This document shows positions 1-8,034 of a DNA stretch of 64,000 nt, piece after piece; position 1 is the first letter of the stretch; every line of letters starts with the position of its first letter. Made by a program: the position numbers and the translations under genes. Source of the DNA: DASUAS01 sp963809795 (GTDB taxonomy: Bacteria; Actinomycetota; Acidimicrobiia; IMCC26256; DASPTH01); contig CAWELN010000002.1 in NCBI GenBank assembly GCA_963809795.1, positions 1-64,000 of the forward strand, written 5' to 3'. A model generated the notes under the pieces. That model did no database searches and was not told the origin of the DNA. It worked only from the letters and a program-made list of their open reading frames with translations.

Positions 1-1134
1 CTTGAGCATCTCGAATCTGCCGCCGCCGAGACCGACGCGCTGCTGCCGGAACAGCACCGGGCCACCGTCGCCGAGCTTGATGGCAGCAGCGGCGCACACG
101 AGCACGGGGAGCGCCAGCGCCAGCAACACGCCCGCGATCACGAGATCGAACACGCGTTTCGCAGCGGCCTGCAGCCTGGTGGGTGAATGCTCCTCGACGT
201 AGAAGAACGGCTCGTGACACAACGGAACGGCTCGGAGACGCCCGTGCCCGACGTTGCGGATGCCCGTCGAGACGAGGACGTGCGTGTGCTGACCCACGAG
301 TTCGTGGACCGTCCGGTTGAGGGCAGCACTCGAAAGCCCGTTCGCGACCAGCACCGCGCCCGAACCGGAGCGCCTCAGCGCGCTCGCGGCGTCGTGGGTC
401 GGACCGAGCCAAGGCACCGACGTGGCGTGTGCCCTCCACTCCTCCTCGCACCCGAAGACACCCACCACTCGGTACCCGATCTCGGGTTGTTCGATGAAGA
501 GCCGGCTCAGCTCGAGCGCCTCCTCGTTCGTCCCGACGACGACGATGTCGCGGGTGCACTCTCCGCGGCCCCGGCAGGCTCGGAGCCACGATCGGTACGC
601 GCCCCGGAGGACCGCGAGCACGACCACGACGCACAACCCACCCACGAAGGCAGTTTCGGGATGGATGGCCACGCTGAGCGTCTCGCCGACAACCAGCGCT
701 GCGGCTGCGCACACCACGCCGACGCGCACGAGACCCCCGATTTCGTGGGCGCGGACCTGGCACACCCGCGACAGATACAGGTGCTCACGTGCGATGAGCG
801 CGACGGTGACGACGACGAGCCCGAACGCGATCCCCAGCCGGGTCCCGAAGGCCTCTTCGCCCGATGCTTCGGAGGGATGGAGCAGCACGAGGGCAGCCGT
901 CCACGCGGCGACCGCGCCGACGACGTCGATCGCGACCAGGAGTGCTCTGAGGTGACCGGACACTGATGTCCTGCTTGCTGACGGAGACGCGTCGATGAGC
1001 TGCGGCGTCGGCGCGACCGCTCGGGGGTCGTCGCTCGGAACCACGAAATCACCGCGCAGGGGCGCGTCCACCAAGTGCCTGTCGTCGAGCCGGGTTGCCG
1101 CAGCCCGGCGAGGCGACGTCACAGCGTGATCCAT
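1..1134 (-). CDS. Polyprenyl glycosylphosphotransferase (initiating sugar transferase), C-terminus cut by window edge
   Basis: Transfers a sugar-1-phosphate to undecaprenyl phosphate, the membrane step that starts a polysaccharide repeat unit. Reading from ATG 1134 gives a polar N-terminus of about 55 residues, four hydrophobic helices, a Rossmann-like CoA-binding-3 segment (IVVVGTNEEALELSRLF) and, at the edge, the start of the catalytic Bac_transf domain (KRVFDLVIAGVLLALALP, then GGPVLFRQQRVG). The family is normally 450-500 residues, so the catalytic Asp/Glu residues lie outside the window. The ATG overlaps the stop of the upstream gene by 16 nt, suggesting co-transcription with it and with the sigma factor gene. 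It is probably the first enzyme of the glycan pathway encoded further right. The sugar specificity is unknown. Confidence 0.85.
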   Translation of the reverse strand, partial: MDHAVTSPRRAAATRLDDRHLVDAPLRGDFVVPSDDPRAVAPTPQLIDASPSASRTSVSGHLRALLVAIDVVGAVAAWTAALVLLHPSEASGEEAFGTRLGIAFGLVVVTVALIAREHLYLSRVCQVRAHEIGGLVRVGVVCAAAALVVGETLSVAIHPETAFVGGLCVVVVLAVLRGAYRSWLRACRGRGECTRDIVVVGTNEEALELSRLFIEQPEIGYRVVGVFGCEEEWRAHATSVPWLGPTHDAASALRRSGSGAVLVANGLSSAALNRTVHELVGQHTHVLVSTGIRNVGHGRLRAVPLCHEPFFYVEEHSPTRLQAAAKRVFDLVIAGVLLALALPVLVCAAAAIKLGDGGPVLFRQQRVGLGGGRFEMLK

Positions 1135-1568
1135 TCGGAGTGCCACGTCTTCACGACGCCGTCGGTGCGCGTGTCGATCACGAGACACGCGGGACCCGTC
1201 GGGACGGTTGCCGACTCGAAGCGGCCACCCCGCCGCCCGATGAGCGCGCAGAGCCGCCGTGCGGGCCTCCGGAGCGTCGCCATCGTCGTCGCGGCCCCGC
1301 CGAAGACTTCCGTGATCAGGCGACTTCCGCCCGGAACCCTGCGAGACCACAAGAAGACGACGACCTCGTCGTCCTTGAACATCAGGACGTCATCGCCGAG
1401 CTCATCCGCACCGGCGACGACGGACGCGGGGAACCCGGTCTCGAATCGGCTGACGAGCGGGAGCAAGCTGCTGGTCAGCAGTTCGCGGAACGCGGCGCGA
1501 GCGTCCCAGAACACCCGGCGCGGCGGCTCATCGAGTCCGACGAGGTGGATCGGCGCGCGCACCATCAT
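1119..1568 (-). CDS. Hypothetical protein, 149 aa
   Basis: I do not recognise this family. The protein is soluble-looking, with no signal peptide or membrane helix, and contains alternating hydrophobic stretches (DDVLMFKDDEVVVFLWSRR; ACLVIDTRTDGVVKTW) that suggest a small alpha/beta fold. It starts at tandem ATGs near 1568, 80 nt after the ECF sigma gene, and its end overlaps the start of the sugar transferase. Its position directly behind a sigma factor might suggest a partner or anti-sigma role, but no anti-sigma zinc-finger motif or membrane helix is visible. Third-position GC favours this frame over the opposite strand. Confidence 0.6.
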   Translation of the reverse strand: MMVRAPIHLVGLDEPPRRVFWDARAAFRELLTSSLLPLVSRFETGFPASVVAGADELGDDVLMFKDDEVVVFLWSRRVPGGSRLITEVFGGAATTMATLRRPARRLCALIGRRGGRFESATVPTGPACLVIDTRTDGVVKTWHSEWITL

Positions 1569-1648
1569 CCCACGATCCGGGGAGCGATCGACGTGATCGC
1601 GGACGTGTCAGCGAACGGTCTACACAGGCCCTTCGGGAGCATCGTCCA

Positions 1649-2266
1649 TCAAGAGACGAACTCCTCGACCGAGATACCCGCGCTGCTCGCGATTTTTCGG
1701 AGGTGTTCGAGACAGCGTGCTCGCGTCGGCCCGATGCTCCCGATCGGCATGTCGAGCGCTTCGCCGAGATCCCGGTAACTGAGCGGCGGATCGGCCGTCA
1801 ACAGCCGCAGAATCAGTTGGCAGCGTGCGGGCAGTCTCATCACCAATGCCCACAGCTCACGCGCTCGCTCGTTGGCGAGGAGTGCATCGTCGTTTGATAC
1901 GCCATCCTCGGCGACCAGGTCGATGATGATGTGATCGCCGATGGGCAACTGTCGCGACGCTTGGCGGGCGACCCGCAGCGCCTCGTGGCGGGCGGTGATG
2001 GCAAGCCAGGCACCGACCCGCTCGGGCTGCTCGATCCTGTCGAGATGTTGCACCAGGCGCAACCAGGTCGTCTGCGATACGTCCGCCGCGTCGCTCGCGT
2101 TCAGGCGATAGCTGCGCGCGACCGCCCAAACCATTCCGGCGAAGCGCTCGACGAGCTGATTCCAGGCATCACTGTCGCCCTCGGCGGCGCACCTGACCAG
2201 ATTGGTGAGGGCAAGGTGCCGATCCGCCGAGTCCGATTGTGTGTGCCGTGCCACTCTCTGTGTCAT
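1649..2266 (-). CDS. ECF-type RNA polymerase sigma factor
   Basis: A group 4 sigma factor of 205 residues, the usual length for the class. Region 2 is visible at about residues 35-80 (VERFAGMVWAVARSYRL, then DAADVSQTTWLRLVQHLDRI), with the DVSQ-type -10 recognition helix. Region 4 lies at about 138-195, with SYRDLGEALDMPIGSIG as its helix-turn-helix. It starts at ATG 2266 in a short leader. It sits at the head of a minus-strand operon that continues into an unknown gene and the initiating sugar transferase, so it may direct transcription of the glycan locus. No anti-sigma gene is adjacent. Confidence 0.9.
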   Translation of the reverse strand: MTQRVARHTQSDSADRHLALTNLVRCAAEGDSDAWNQLVERFAGMVWAVARSYRLNASDAADVSQTTWLRLVQHLDRIEQPERVGAWLAITARHEALRVARQASRQLPIGDHIIIDLVAEDGVSNDDALLANERARELWALVMRLPARCQLILRLLTADPPLSYRDLGEALDMPIGSIGPTRARCLEHLRKIASSAGISVEEFVS

Positions 2267-2585
2267 TTGCTGTATCCGCCCCCAGCCCCCCGGCCCGTTC
2301 GGCGCAGTCTGTCACTATCCACACCCAATCCACAAGGCGGAACCACGATGAGTGACCGAAGTCTCTGGACGCCGACCCCGGAGCGCAGTTCGCACCACGC
2401 TGGTGGGCACGGGTGGAGAAGGCTGGAAACGGCAGAATGTCGGCGAAACGGTGCGACGTGCGGCACCACTCGGGACGACGCGGCGCCGGTGATTGGGCCA
2501 TGACCGCCGGCCGCGATCTCGACCCGGGGCGGGTCCATCGTGCGGACCCACTCAGAGACCACGGTTCGCAGAATCGTTCCGCCGC
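2267..2585. other. Intergenic stretch of 319 bp
   Basis: This lies upstream of the ECF sigma gene and downstream of the PAP2 gene, both on the minus strand. The sigma promoter must be here. A plus-strand frame of about 51 codons from ATG 2349, preceded by GGCGGAA, is present but has poor codon bias and no recognisable product. I see no RNA gene or strong hairpin. Confidence 0.4.
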
Positions 2586-3260
2586 TCACGGGCGCAAAGC
2601 GCGCGCACCTTCATGACGATCTCGTGGAGCACGAACTGCGCGCACGACCGCGGCGGCCCAGACCGCCCCGAGCAGGACCCCGCCGATGACGTCGCTCGGA
2701 ACATGGTCGAGCAGGGCGAGTCGCGACCACGCCACGGCGACCGGGACCGCGACGCCGAGGACTATGAGGAGCCGCTTCAAGGACCGCGGGAGTTCACTGC
2801 CCGCAGCGAGCAAGGCGAGAGTTCCGAACACGCTCGCCGCGGCCATCGCGTGTCCTGAAGGAAAGCCGTCGATGGGGCCGTAGCCGTTCGACCGTGATGT
2901 CGCCAGGCGAACGACGGTGGTGATCACGATCGCGCCCAGGAGTGCGGCCACGCCGGCGGCCAACGGTGCCCACGTGTGCGCGCGCACGCCGACGATCGTG
3001 CAGAGCGCGATCACGATGCTCCCGGCGACTGCAGGATCCCCGAGGGCGCCCACGCGCCGGAACACGCTGGCTCCGAAAGGCGCCTGCGCGAAGAAGAAGC
3101 TGCTTCCGGGACCGTCGAGATCCCGGCTCAGGACCGGCGCCAGCGGGCCGGTCACCAGGAGCGCGAGCGCCACGGCGGCGAGGCCCACGATGATCAGCGA
3201 CGTCGCCAGCCGCGTTCCGATGTCGGCGCGACGTAGCGACGATCTTGCACTCGTCAACAC
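2586..3260 (-). CDS. PAP2-family membrane phosphatase
   Basis: A six-helix membrane phosphatase of the type 2 phosphatidic acid phosphatase family, likely acting on lipid phosphates or undecaprenyl pyrophosphate at the outer face of the membrane, which would recycle the glycan carrier. Two signature motifs are clear: FPSGHAMAAASVFG (motif 2, with the PSGH core) and SRLALLDHVPSDVIGG (motif 3, SR-x5-H-x3-D). The first motif (K-x6-RP) is not obvious. I chose GTG 3260 because GAGGGGCG lies just upstream. An in-frame ATG at 3380 would add about 40 polar residues unlike the family. The resulting protein has 224 residues. It is divergent from the glycan operon. Confidence 0.87.
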   Translation of the reverse strand: MLTSARSSLRRADIGTRLATSLIIVGLAAVALALLVTGPLAPVLSRDLDGPGSSFFFAQAPFGASVFRRVGALGDPAVAGSIVIALCTIVGVRAHTWAPLAAGVAALLGAIVITTVVRLATSRSNGYGPIDGFPSGHAMAAASVFGTLALLAAGSELPRSLKRLLIVLGVAVPVAVAWSRLALLDHVPSDVIGGVLLGAVWAAAVVRAVRAPRDRHEGARALRP

Positions 3261-3527
3261 TGTGCGCCCCTCGGTGGCCGGCGACCGACGCTTGCTTCGA
3301 GAGCGAGTCGGAGCGCTCGAGCATGATACGAGTGGGTGGTCATGGGCAGGTTGGCGCACCACCGGCGCGCCGACCCACATGTCGGGCGAATACGTGTATC
3401 TGCGGTCCGATTCGGCGACTCAACCGGGGTAGAGCCGCGCCGAAGAAGGCCATGACGCGGGATGACGCTCGAGAAGGCCGTGACGCGGAATGACGCTCCC
3501 ACGCGTGCTTACCCACGGAAGTCAAAC
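3261..3527. promoter_or_regulatory. Divergent promoter region of the PAP2 gene and the glycan operon
   Basis: These 267 bp separate the GTG of the PAP2 gene from the ATG of the first co-polymerase gene, so both promoters must lie here. The right part holds a two-copy tandem repeat annotated separately. A GGAAG ribosome site at 3517-3521 serves the ATG at 3528. I cannot assign -35/-10 elements with confidence. Confidence 0.5.
3445..3497. repeat. Two-copy imperfect direct repeat, 25-nt units with 28-nt period
   Basis: The units at 3445-3469 and 3473-3497 both read GAAGGCC-TGACGCGG-ATGACGCT, with two substitutions between them. They sit just upstream of the glycan operon start, between promoter and ribosome site. 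They may be a regulator binding array or a simple slippage duplication. Confidence 0.7.
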
Positions 3528-5004
3528 ATGGCAGTAAAGCACGAACGACCCGCTGATGCACGCGCGTCATGGCGTTCGATCTCGAGACGATGGCGACTCG
3601 TCGGCGCGTTCTTGGTCGTTGGTCTCCTCGGCGCGCTCGCATACACCGCACTGTCGCCGCGTCGCGTTGTTGCGCACACTCTCGTGCTCCTCCCTCCGGC
3701 ACCCGCGGACGGAAGCACGGCGCCAACCCGCGACATGGGGACCGAGACGCGAATCGCGACGAGCTCGCCCGTCCTCGGGAAGGCGATCAAGGCGACCGGT
3801 GCCACCATCTCGGTCGATGACCTTCGTCAACGCGCCGCGGCGTCGGCAGTGACGACATCGCTGCTCGATGTCCAGGTCGAGGACACCTCCTCCCGTCGGG
3901 CCATCACGCTCTCGAACGCAGTCGCGCTCGGGTACGTCGCGTACTCGAAGCAGTTGGCCTCACAGTCGGGGGACAACCTGGTCCAGAAGCTCCAAGCCCG
4001 AGCGACAAAGCTGAACGGCCAACTGAACGACCTCGAAGCACAGGCGGCGGCCACCAGCGCTGGCCCCGCCCTGAACGCGCTGGAACGCCCGCATCGAGAG
4101 CACGACCCTCGAGCTCCGCGACGTGAATCAGGAGATCAACAGCGCCCAACTCAACGCCGAGAGCGAGACCGAGGGCCTTCAGGTCCTCGAGCCCGCCACG
4201 AGCGCGGAGGGACCGTCACTGCTCGCCTCTGCGCTTCCCTTCCTGCTCGCGGCGCTCGTCGCGCTCGCCGCCGGGTGCGCAGCCGCGCTCTGGAGGGACC
4301 GGCGCGACGACCGGGCCCGTCGTCGACAAGACATCGCGGCGGCCATCGGCGCACCCGTACTCGCGTCACTCCAAGCACGACGGGGCTCGGGGTCGGGTTC
4401 GAGTGCGGTCGCGAACCAGCACGGGAGCCAGAGCGACGAGCAGACTCTTCGCCACCTCGAACGGCGACTGGCAAATGGACAGGACACGGGTGCGGGCTTC
4501 GTCGTGGTGAGTCTGACTGGTGACGACGCTGCCATCCAGATCGTTCGACAGCTCTCGGATGCCGCGGCGCAGTCCGGGCTCGACACTGCGTTGTTCGTCC
4601 CACCGTCTCGTCAACCACTCGATGGCCTACGCGTACCGCCGACTGGTTCGCATGGCGCGACGCAGGACAACCCGACGATCCACGAGCTGCATCGGACGTT
4701 GGACGACGCCGCGCCCGACGCCGACCTCGCGATCGTGCTCGTCATCACCGACGGTTCGACGCTCGAACTCCCTCGTTGGAGCGCGTCGATGCCGACCGTC
4801 ATGAGCGTGTCGGCCGGGTTCGCGCGGCGAGACGAGCTGGCGATCGTGTCGGCGATGATGCGGGCCGCCAGTCGCCCGTTCGCCGGCGTGATCGTCACCA
4901 ACCCGGACCCGCGGGACGGCACCAGCGCGTCGCAACTCCCGACGACGGAGCCACAGCTCGTTCCGACGCGCATCACCGGCGTGGCGCGGAAGTCGGCGTC
5001 GTGA
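3528..5004 (+). CDS. Wzz-like polysaccharide co-polymerase with kinase-like tail (frameshifted near 4080)
   Basis: An inner-membrane chain-length or export regulator of the Wzz/BY-kinase superfamily. It starts at ATG 3528 (GGAAG 6 nt upstream). The first helix is at about residues 22-43 (LVGAFLVVGLLGALAYTAL), followed by an extracytoplasmic domain with a coiled segment (LVQKLQARATKLNGQLNDLEAQ), a second helix (LLASALPFLLAALVALAAGC) and a cytoplasmic domain resembling the Wzc/CpsD kinase fold. Around 4075-4082 the reading frame moves by +1: the plausible continuation WNARIESTTLELRDVNQEIN lies in the next frame, consistent with one inserted base. The repaired length is about 491 residues. The C-terminal domain (GFVVVSLTGDDAAIQIVRQL) has no Walker A lysine, so ATP-dependent kinase activity is doubtful. 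The stop overlaps the next start as GTGA. Confidence 0.8.
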
Positions 5005-6786
5005 GGCGCCGCTTCAAGGACGAAGACCCTGCTGTCGAGCACGACAACGCGTCCGACGCAGGATCCGACGCCGACCACGATCGTCCCGGCCCAGAACGGC
5101 CGGTCGACGAACGGCCACGGCGCGCCGACCCTGGTCGAGCACGTCGGCGATGACATCGTCGTGTGGCCGGCACCGGACGAGGACGCGTGGGCCTCCAATG
5201 GCTCTTCGGCGGCTTCGGCAGTTCCCCTCACCGCCGAGTCGGCGGACGCTGACGAAACAGACGAGTGGCTCGGAGTTGGCGCGGGGTCGCGATTCGTCAA
5301 CCTGCACTTCATCCTCGGCGCGGTGAGGCGACGGCGGCGCTGGGTGATCGGCTCGGCCATCGCGGGCCTCGTGGTCGGTCTCCTCCTGTCGGTCGCGTCG
5401 GCACCGACGCCGCAGGCCGAGACGAAGGTCCTGCTCACGTTTCCCGCCTCGAGCGATCGCACGCTGGCGATGGCGACGGACACACAGCTGCTCGAGACCG
5501 ATGCGGTCGCTCGCCGAGTCGTCAACGCACTCCATCTCCGCGAGTCGCCCGCGGCATTTGCCGCCAGCTACAAGCGGCACCGGCCTGAGTGATGACCTTC
5601 TCGGCATCTCGGTCTCCGCGCCCTCGAGCGCGGAAGCGCGTTCGCCGCGCGAACGCGTTGGCGCACGAGTATCTCGCGTACCGGGCCGACGTGTACCAAC
5701 ATCAGTCGAACGCCATCGTCGAAGGACTGCAGAAGCGTCAGGAGGCGATCCAGAGTCAGATCGACGAGCTCACTCGACAGCTGGGCCCGCAAGCAGATTC
5801 GATCACGAGCACCGACCCCACGATCGCGAGGCTCCTGGCCACGCGGGCGGGCCTCGGCAACCAGTTCAACACGCTGAACGACTCGATCGTGGCGCAGACG
5901 AACTCGAGCACTGCCGTCGTCGACGGCAGCTTCGTCATCGACAAGGCCACCCCGGTCGAGGCCTCCAAGGTCAAGGAACTTGGGCGCAACGCCCTCTCCG
6001 GGCTGGCGGCGGGATTGGGGATCGGCCTCGCCCTCGTCGTCCTCCTGGCGGTGACGTCGAATCGGGTCTGGAGGCGCGACGACGTCGCCGAGGCGATGCG
6101 ACACTCCGTCAACCTCAGCACCGGCCCGATCCGCGTCAGGCGGAGGCTGGCCAAGGTCGCCATGAGGAAGCTGATCGCCCGGCCGACACCGGAGCTCGCG
6201 AAGGTCGTGCTGCACCTGCGTCGCCAGCTGGCGGCGAGCGGATGGCGCGACCGATCGCTCGCCGTGATCGCGGTTGGCGGCCTCGAGGTGGCCGCGGCAT
6301 CCGTGTGCGCGACCGCGACCGCGCTCGCCCGCGACGGCGACGACGTCGTCGTCGTCGACACCAGCGAGCGGAGCATCGTCAGTCGCGGCCGACTTCTTCG
6401 CGAAACCGAATCCGAGACAACCGGTGGTGACGCGCGCGGTCGCATTCGCCTGGTGTCTCTCGCCGACGGCCGAGAAGCGCCGTCCGTCGACCCGGATGAG
6501 CTCGTTCTCGTGTTGGGGATGCTCGACCCGGCGGAGGGCGCCGAGCAAATCCGCGCGCTCGCGTCGACCGCGGTTGCGATCGTGATCGGCCGGCCGGTCG
6601 ACGATGACGAGCCTCGGTGCGGTCTCCGACATGCTCGAGGTCGCGCAGGTCGAACTCGTCTCCGTCGTCCTCGTCGGCTCGAGTGCTCACGACGAATCGT
6701 TCGGTCGATCAGCGGGCGGTCAGGCGAGCGCGCCGTCGCCCAGCTTCGAATCGGACACCTGGTCGGTGTCCGCCGCGGGCCCGTGA
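5001..6786 (+). CDS. Second Wzz-like polysaccharide co-polymerase (several frameshifts)
   Basis: A paralogue of the preceding gene. GTG 5001 overlaps the previous stop as GTGA, but the convincing protein frame from about 5116 is +1 from it, so an early shift is likely; GTG 5161 is the alternative start. After an acidic, Pro/Thr-rich N-terminus comes a first helix (WVIGSAIAGLVVGLLLSVA), an extracytoplasmic region with coiled coil (QKRQEAIQSQIDELTRQL), a second helix (ALSGLAAGLGIGLALVVLLA) and a kinase-like domain (RSLAVIAVGGLEVAAASVCA) lacking a Walker A motif. Further +1 shifts are seen near 5576 (continuation TGLSDDLLGISVSAPSSAEA), 5637 and 6600 (continuation MTSLGAVSDMLEVAQVELVS). The repaired length is about 590 residues. 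It ends at TGA 6786, not in the frame that runs on into the next gene. Confidence 0.72.
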
Positions 6787-8009
6787 GCACCGCGGCGTTC
6801 TCGCAGAACGTCGACGCCGTGAACGTCGAGCGGGGCGTATGGCGGCATGCCGGCTTCATCTGGGGGCTTCTCATCGTCAACGGCCTGACGTTCGCCGCCG
6901 TGCCGACGCTCGTGCCGCTGCCGAGCGGCGTCGTGAAGGTGGTCACGCAATCGGCGCTGGCGGTCGCCTTCGTCTGGGTGCTGCTGCTGAATCGGGACCG
7001 GTTGGTGCGCCCGAACCTCTGTCTCGGGTTGTTCAGCATCCTCGCGTTGTCGTCGCTCGTGACGAGCGTGCGGCTCAACACCGGGATCGGGTCGCTCGCG
7101 CGTGACGTCCGATTCGTGATGTTCCTCGCCGTGTTGTGGCTGTTGACGCCGCTTTGGGGCCGCCGCGACATGCTGCTCGCTCGCTGGCACGTGCGCTGCC
7201 TCGCGGTGCTGTGCGGGACGGTCGTCTTGGGCCTGGTCATCAGCCCTGGAGGCGCGTTCCTCGATGGCCGCCTGTACAACCGGATCTGGCCGACCCCGTC
7301 GACGCAGGTCGCGCACTACGCGGCCGTGCTCACCGGGATGGTCATCGTGGCGTGGCTCAGCGGCGTGATCAAGACGCGTCCCGCCCTCGCGACGGCAAGC
7401 GCCGGCTTCGCGATCGTGGTGCTCACCCATACCCGCACCGCAACGATCGGGCTCGTCGTCGGCGTGACCGCCGCGATGCTCAGTCTCGTCGTGGTGCGTC
7501 GCCGCGCCCGGCGCGGCTTGGTCGTAGTGCTCGTCGTGGCCGTACTCGCCGCCGTGCCGTTCGGCGGGCTGATTTCCACCTGGTTCGACCGCGGCCAATC
7601 GTCCGAGGAGCTGTCCGGCCTCACGGGCCGTGCGAAGGTCTGGGACCAGATTCTGGACGAGCATCGGCCGGGTCTCGAGCTGTGGCTCGGTTCGGGGCTG
7701 TCGGACAAGTCGTTTCAGGGCCTGCCGATCGACAACTCCTGGTTGGCCGTCTACCAGGATCAAGGCCTCGTCGGTGACCTGATCGTCGCGGCCATCCTCA
7801 TCGTCCTTCTCGTCACGAGCCTCATGCGGCCGCGCGGGCCTGCGTCGGCACTCGCGCTGTTCCTCGTGTGCTACTGCGCCATCTCGTCATATACGGAAAC
7901 CGGCCTCGGTGACGCGTCGCCGTACATCCTCGATCTCGCGGTCGCGGCGTCGCTGCTGATGCCTCCCTTGGTGACTTCCGTATCTGCGCCCCGCGCGCGC
8001 GCCTCATGA
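6783..8009 (+). CDS. O-antigen ligase/Wzy-like polymerase membrane protein
   Basis: A polytopic membrane protein of 408 residues with roughly ten to twelve helices, in the O-antigen ligase/polymerase (Wzy_C) superfamily. It probably links or polymerises lipid-carried repeat units outside the membrane. The family hallmark is a hydrophobic core preceded by a basic patch (VVLTHTRTATIGLVVGVTAA) and a long external loop containing GRAKVWDQILDEHRPG and SGLSDKSFQGLPIDNSW. GTG 6783 overlaps the TGA of the co-polymerase as GTGA. The same frame stays open far upstream only because of the frameshift in the co-polymerase gene, so a giant fusion is not real. Wzz beside Wzy is the usual arrangement in Wzx/Wzy-dependent loci. 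No flippase gene is in the window. Confidence 0.85.
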   Translation: MSTAAFSQNVDAVNVERGVWRHAGFIWGLLIVNGLTFAAVPTLVPLPSGVVKVVTQSALAVAFVWVLLLNRDRLVRPNLCLGLFSILALSSLVTSVRLNTGIGSLARDVRFVMFLAVLWLLTPLWGRRDMLLARWHVRCLAVLCGTVVLGLVISPGGAFLDGRLYNRIWPTPSTQVAHYAAVLTGMVIVAWLSGVIKTRPALATASAGFAIVVLTHTRTATIGLVVGVTAAMLSLVVVRRRARRGLVVVLVVAVLAAVPFGGLISTWFDRGQSSEELSGLTGRAKVWDQILDEHRPGLELWLGSGLSDKSFQGLPIDNSWLAVYQDQGLVGDLIVAAILIVLLVTSLMRPRGPASALALFLVCYCAISSYTETGLGDASPYILDLAVAASLLMPPLVTSVSAPRARAS

Positions 8010-8034
8010 GGGAGAGACGGGAGGAGTTGGCGGA

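Noticed and set aside
187..966. Open plus-strand frame of 259 codons
   Set aside because: It is antisense to the sugar transferase in the codon-mirrored frame and is rich in His, Asp and Arg, the typical shadow composition in GC-rich DNA.
2349..2504. Short plus-strand frame of 51 codons in the spacer before the sigma gene
   Set aside because: It has a ribosome-site-like GGCGGAA but weak codon bias, no recognisable product, and sits where the sigma promoter should be.
3260..3380. N-terminal extension of the PAP2 protein from ATG 3380
   Set aside because: The extra residues are polar and unlike the family, and GTG 3260 has a better ribosome site.
5589..8009. Apparent 806-residue Wzz-Wzy fusion protein
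   Set aside because: The middle part (about 6600-6783) is an arginine-rich out-of-frame stretch. The true co-polymerase frame ends at 6786 with a GTGA overlap to the ligase-like gene, so these are two genes joined by a frameshift.
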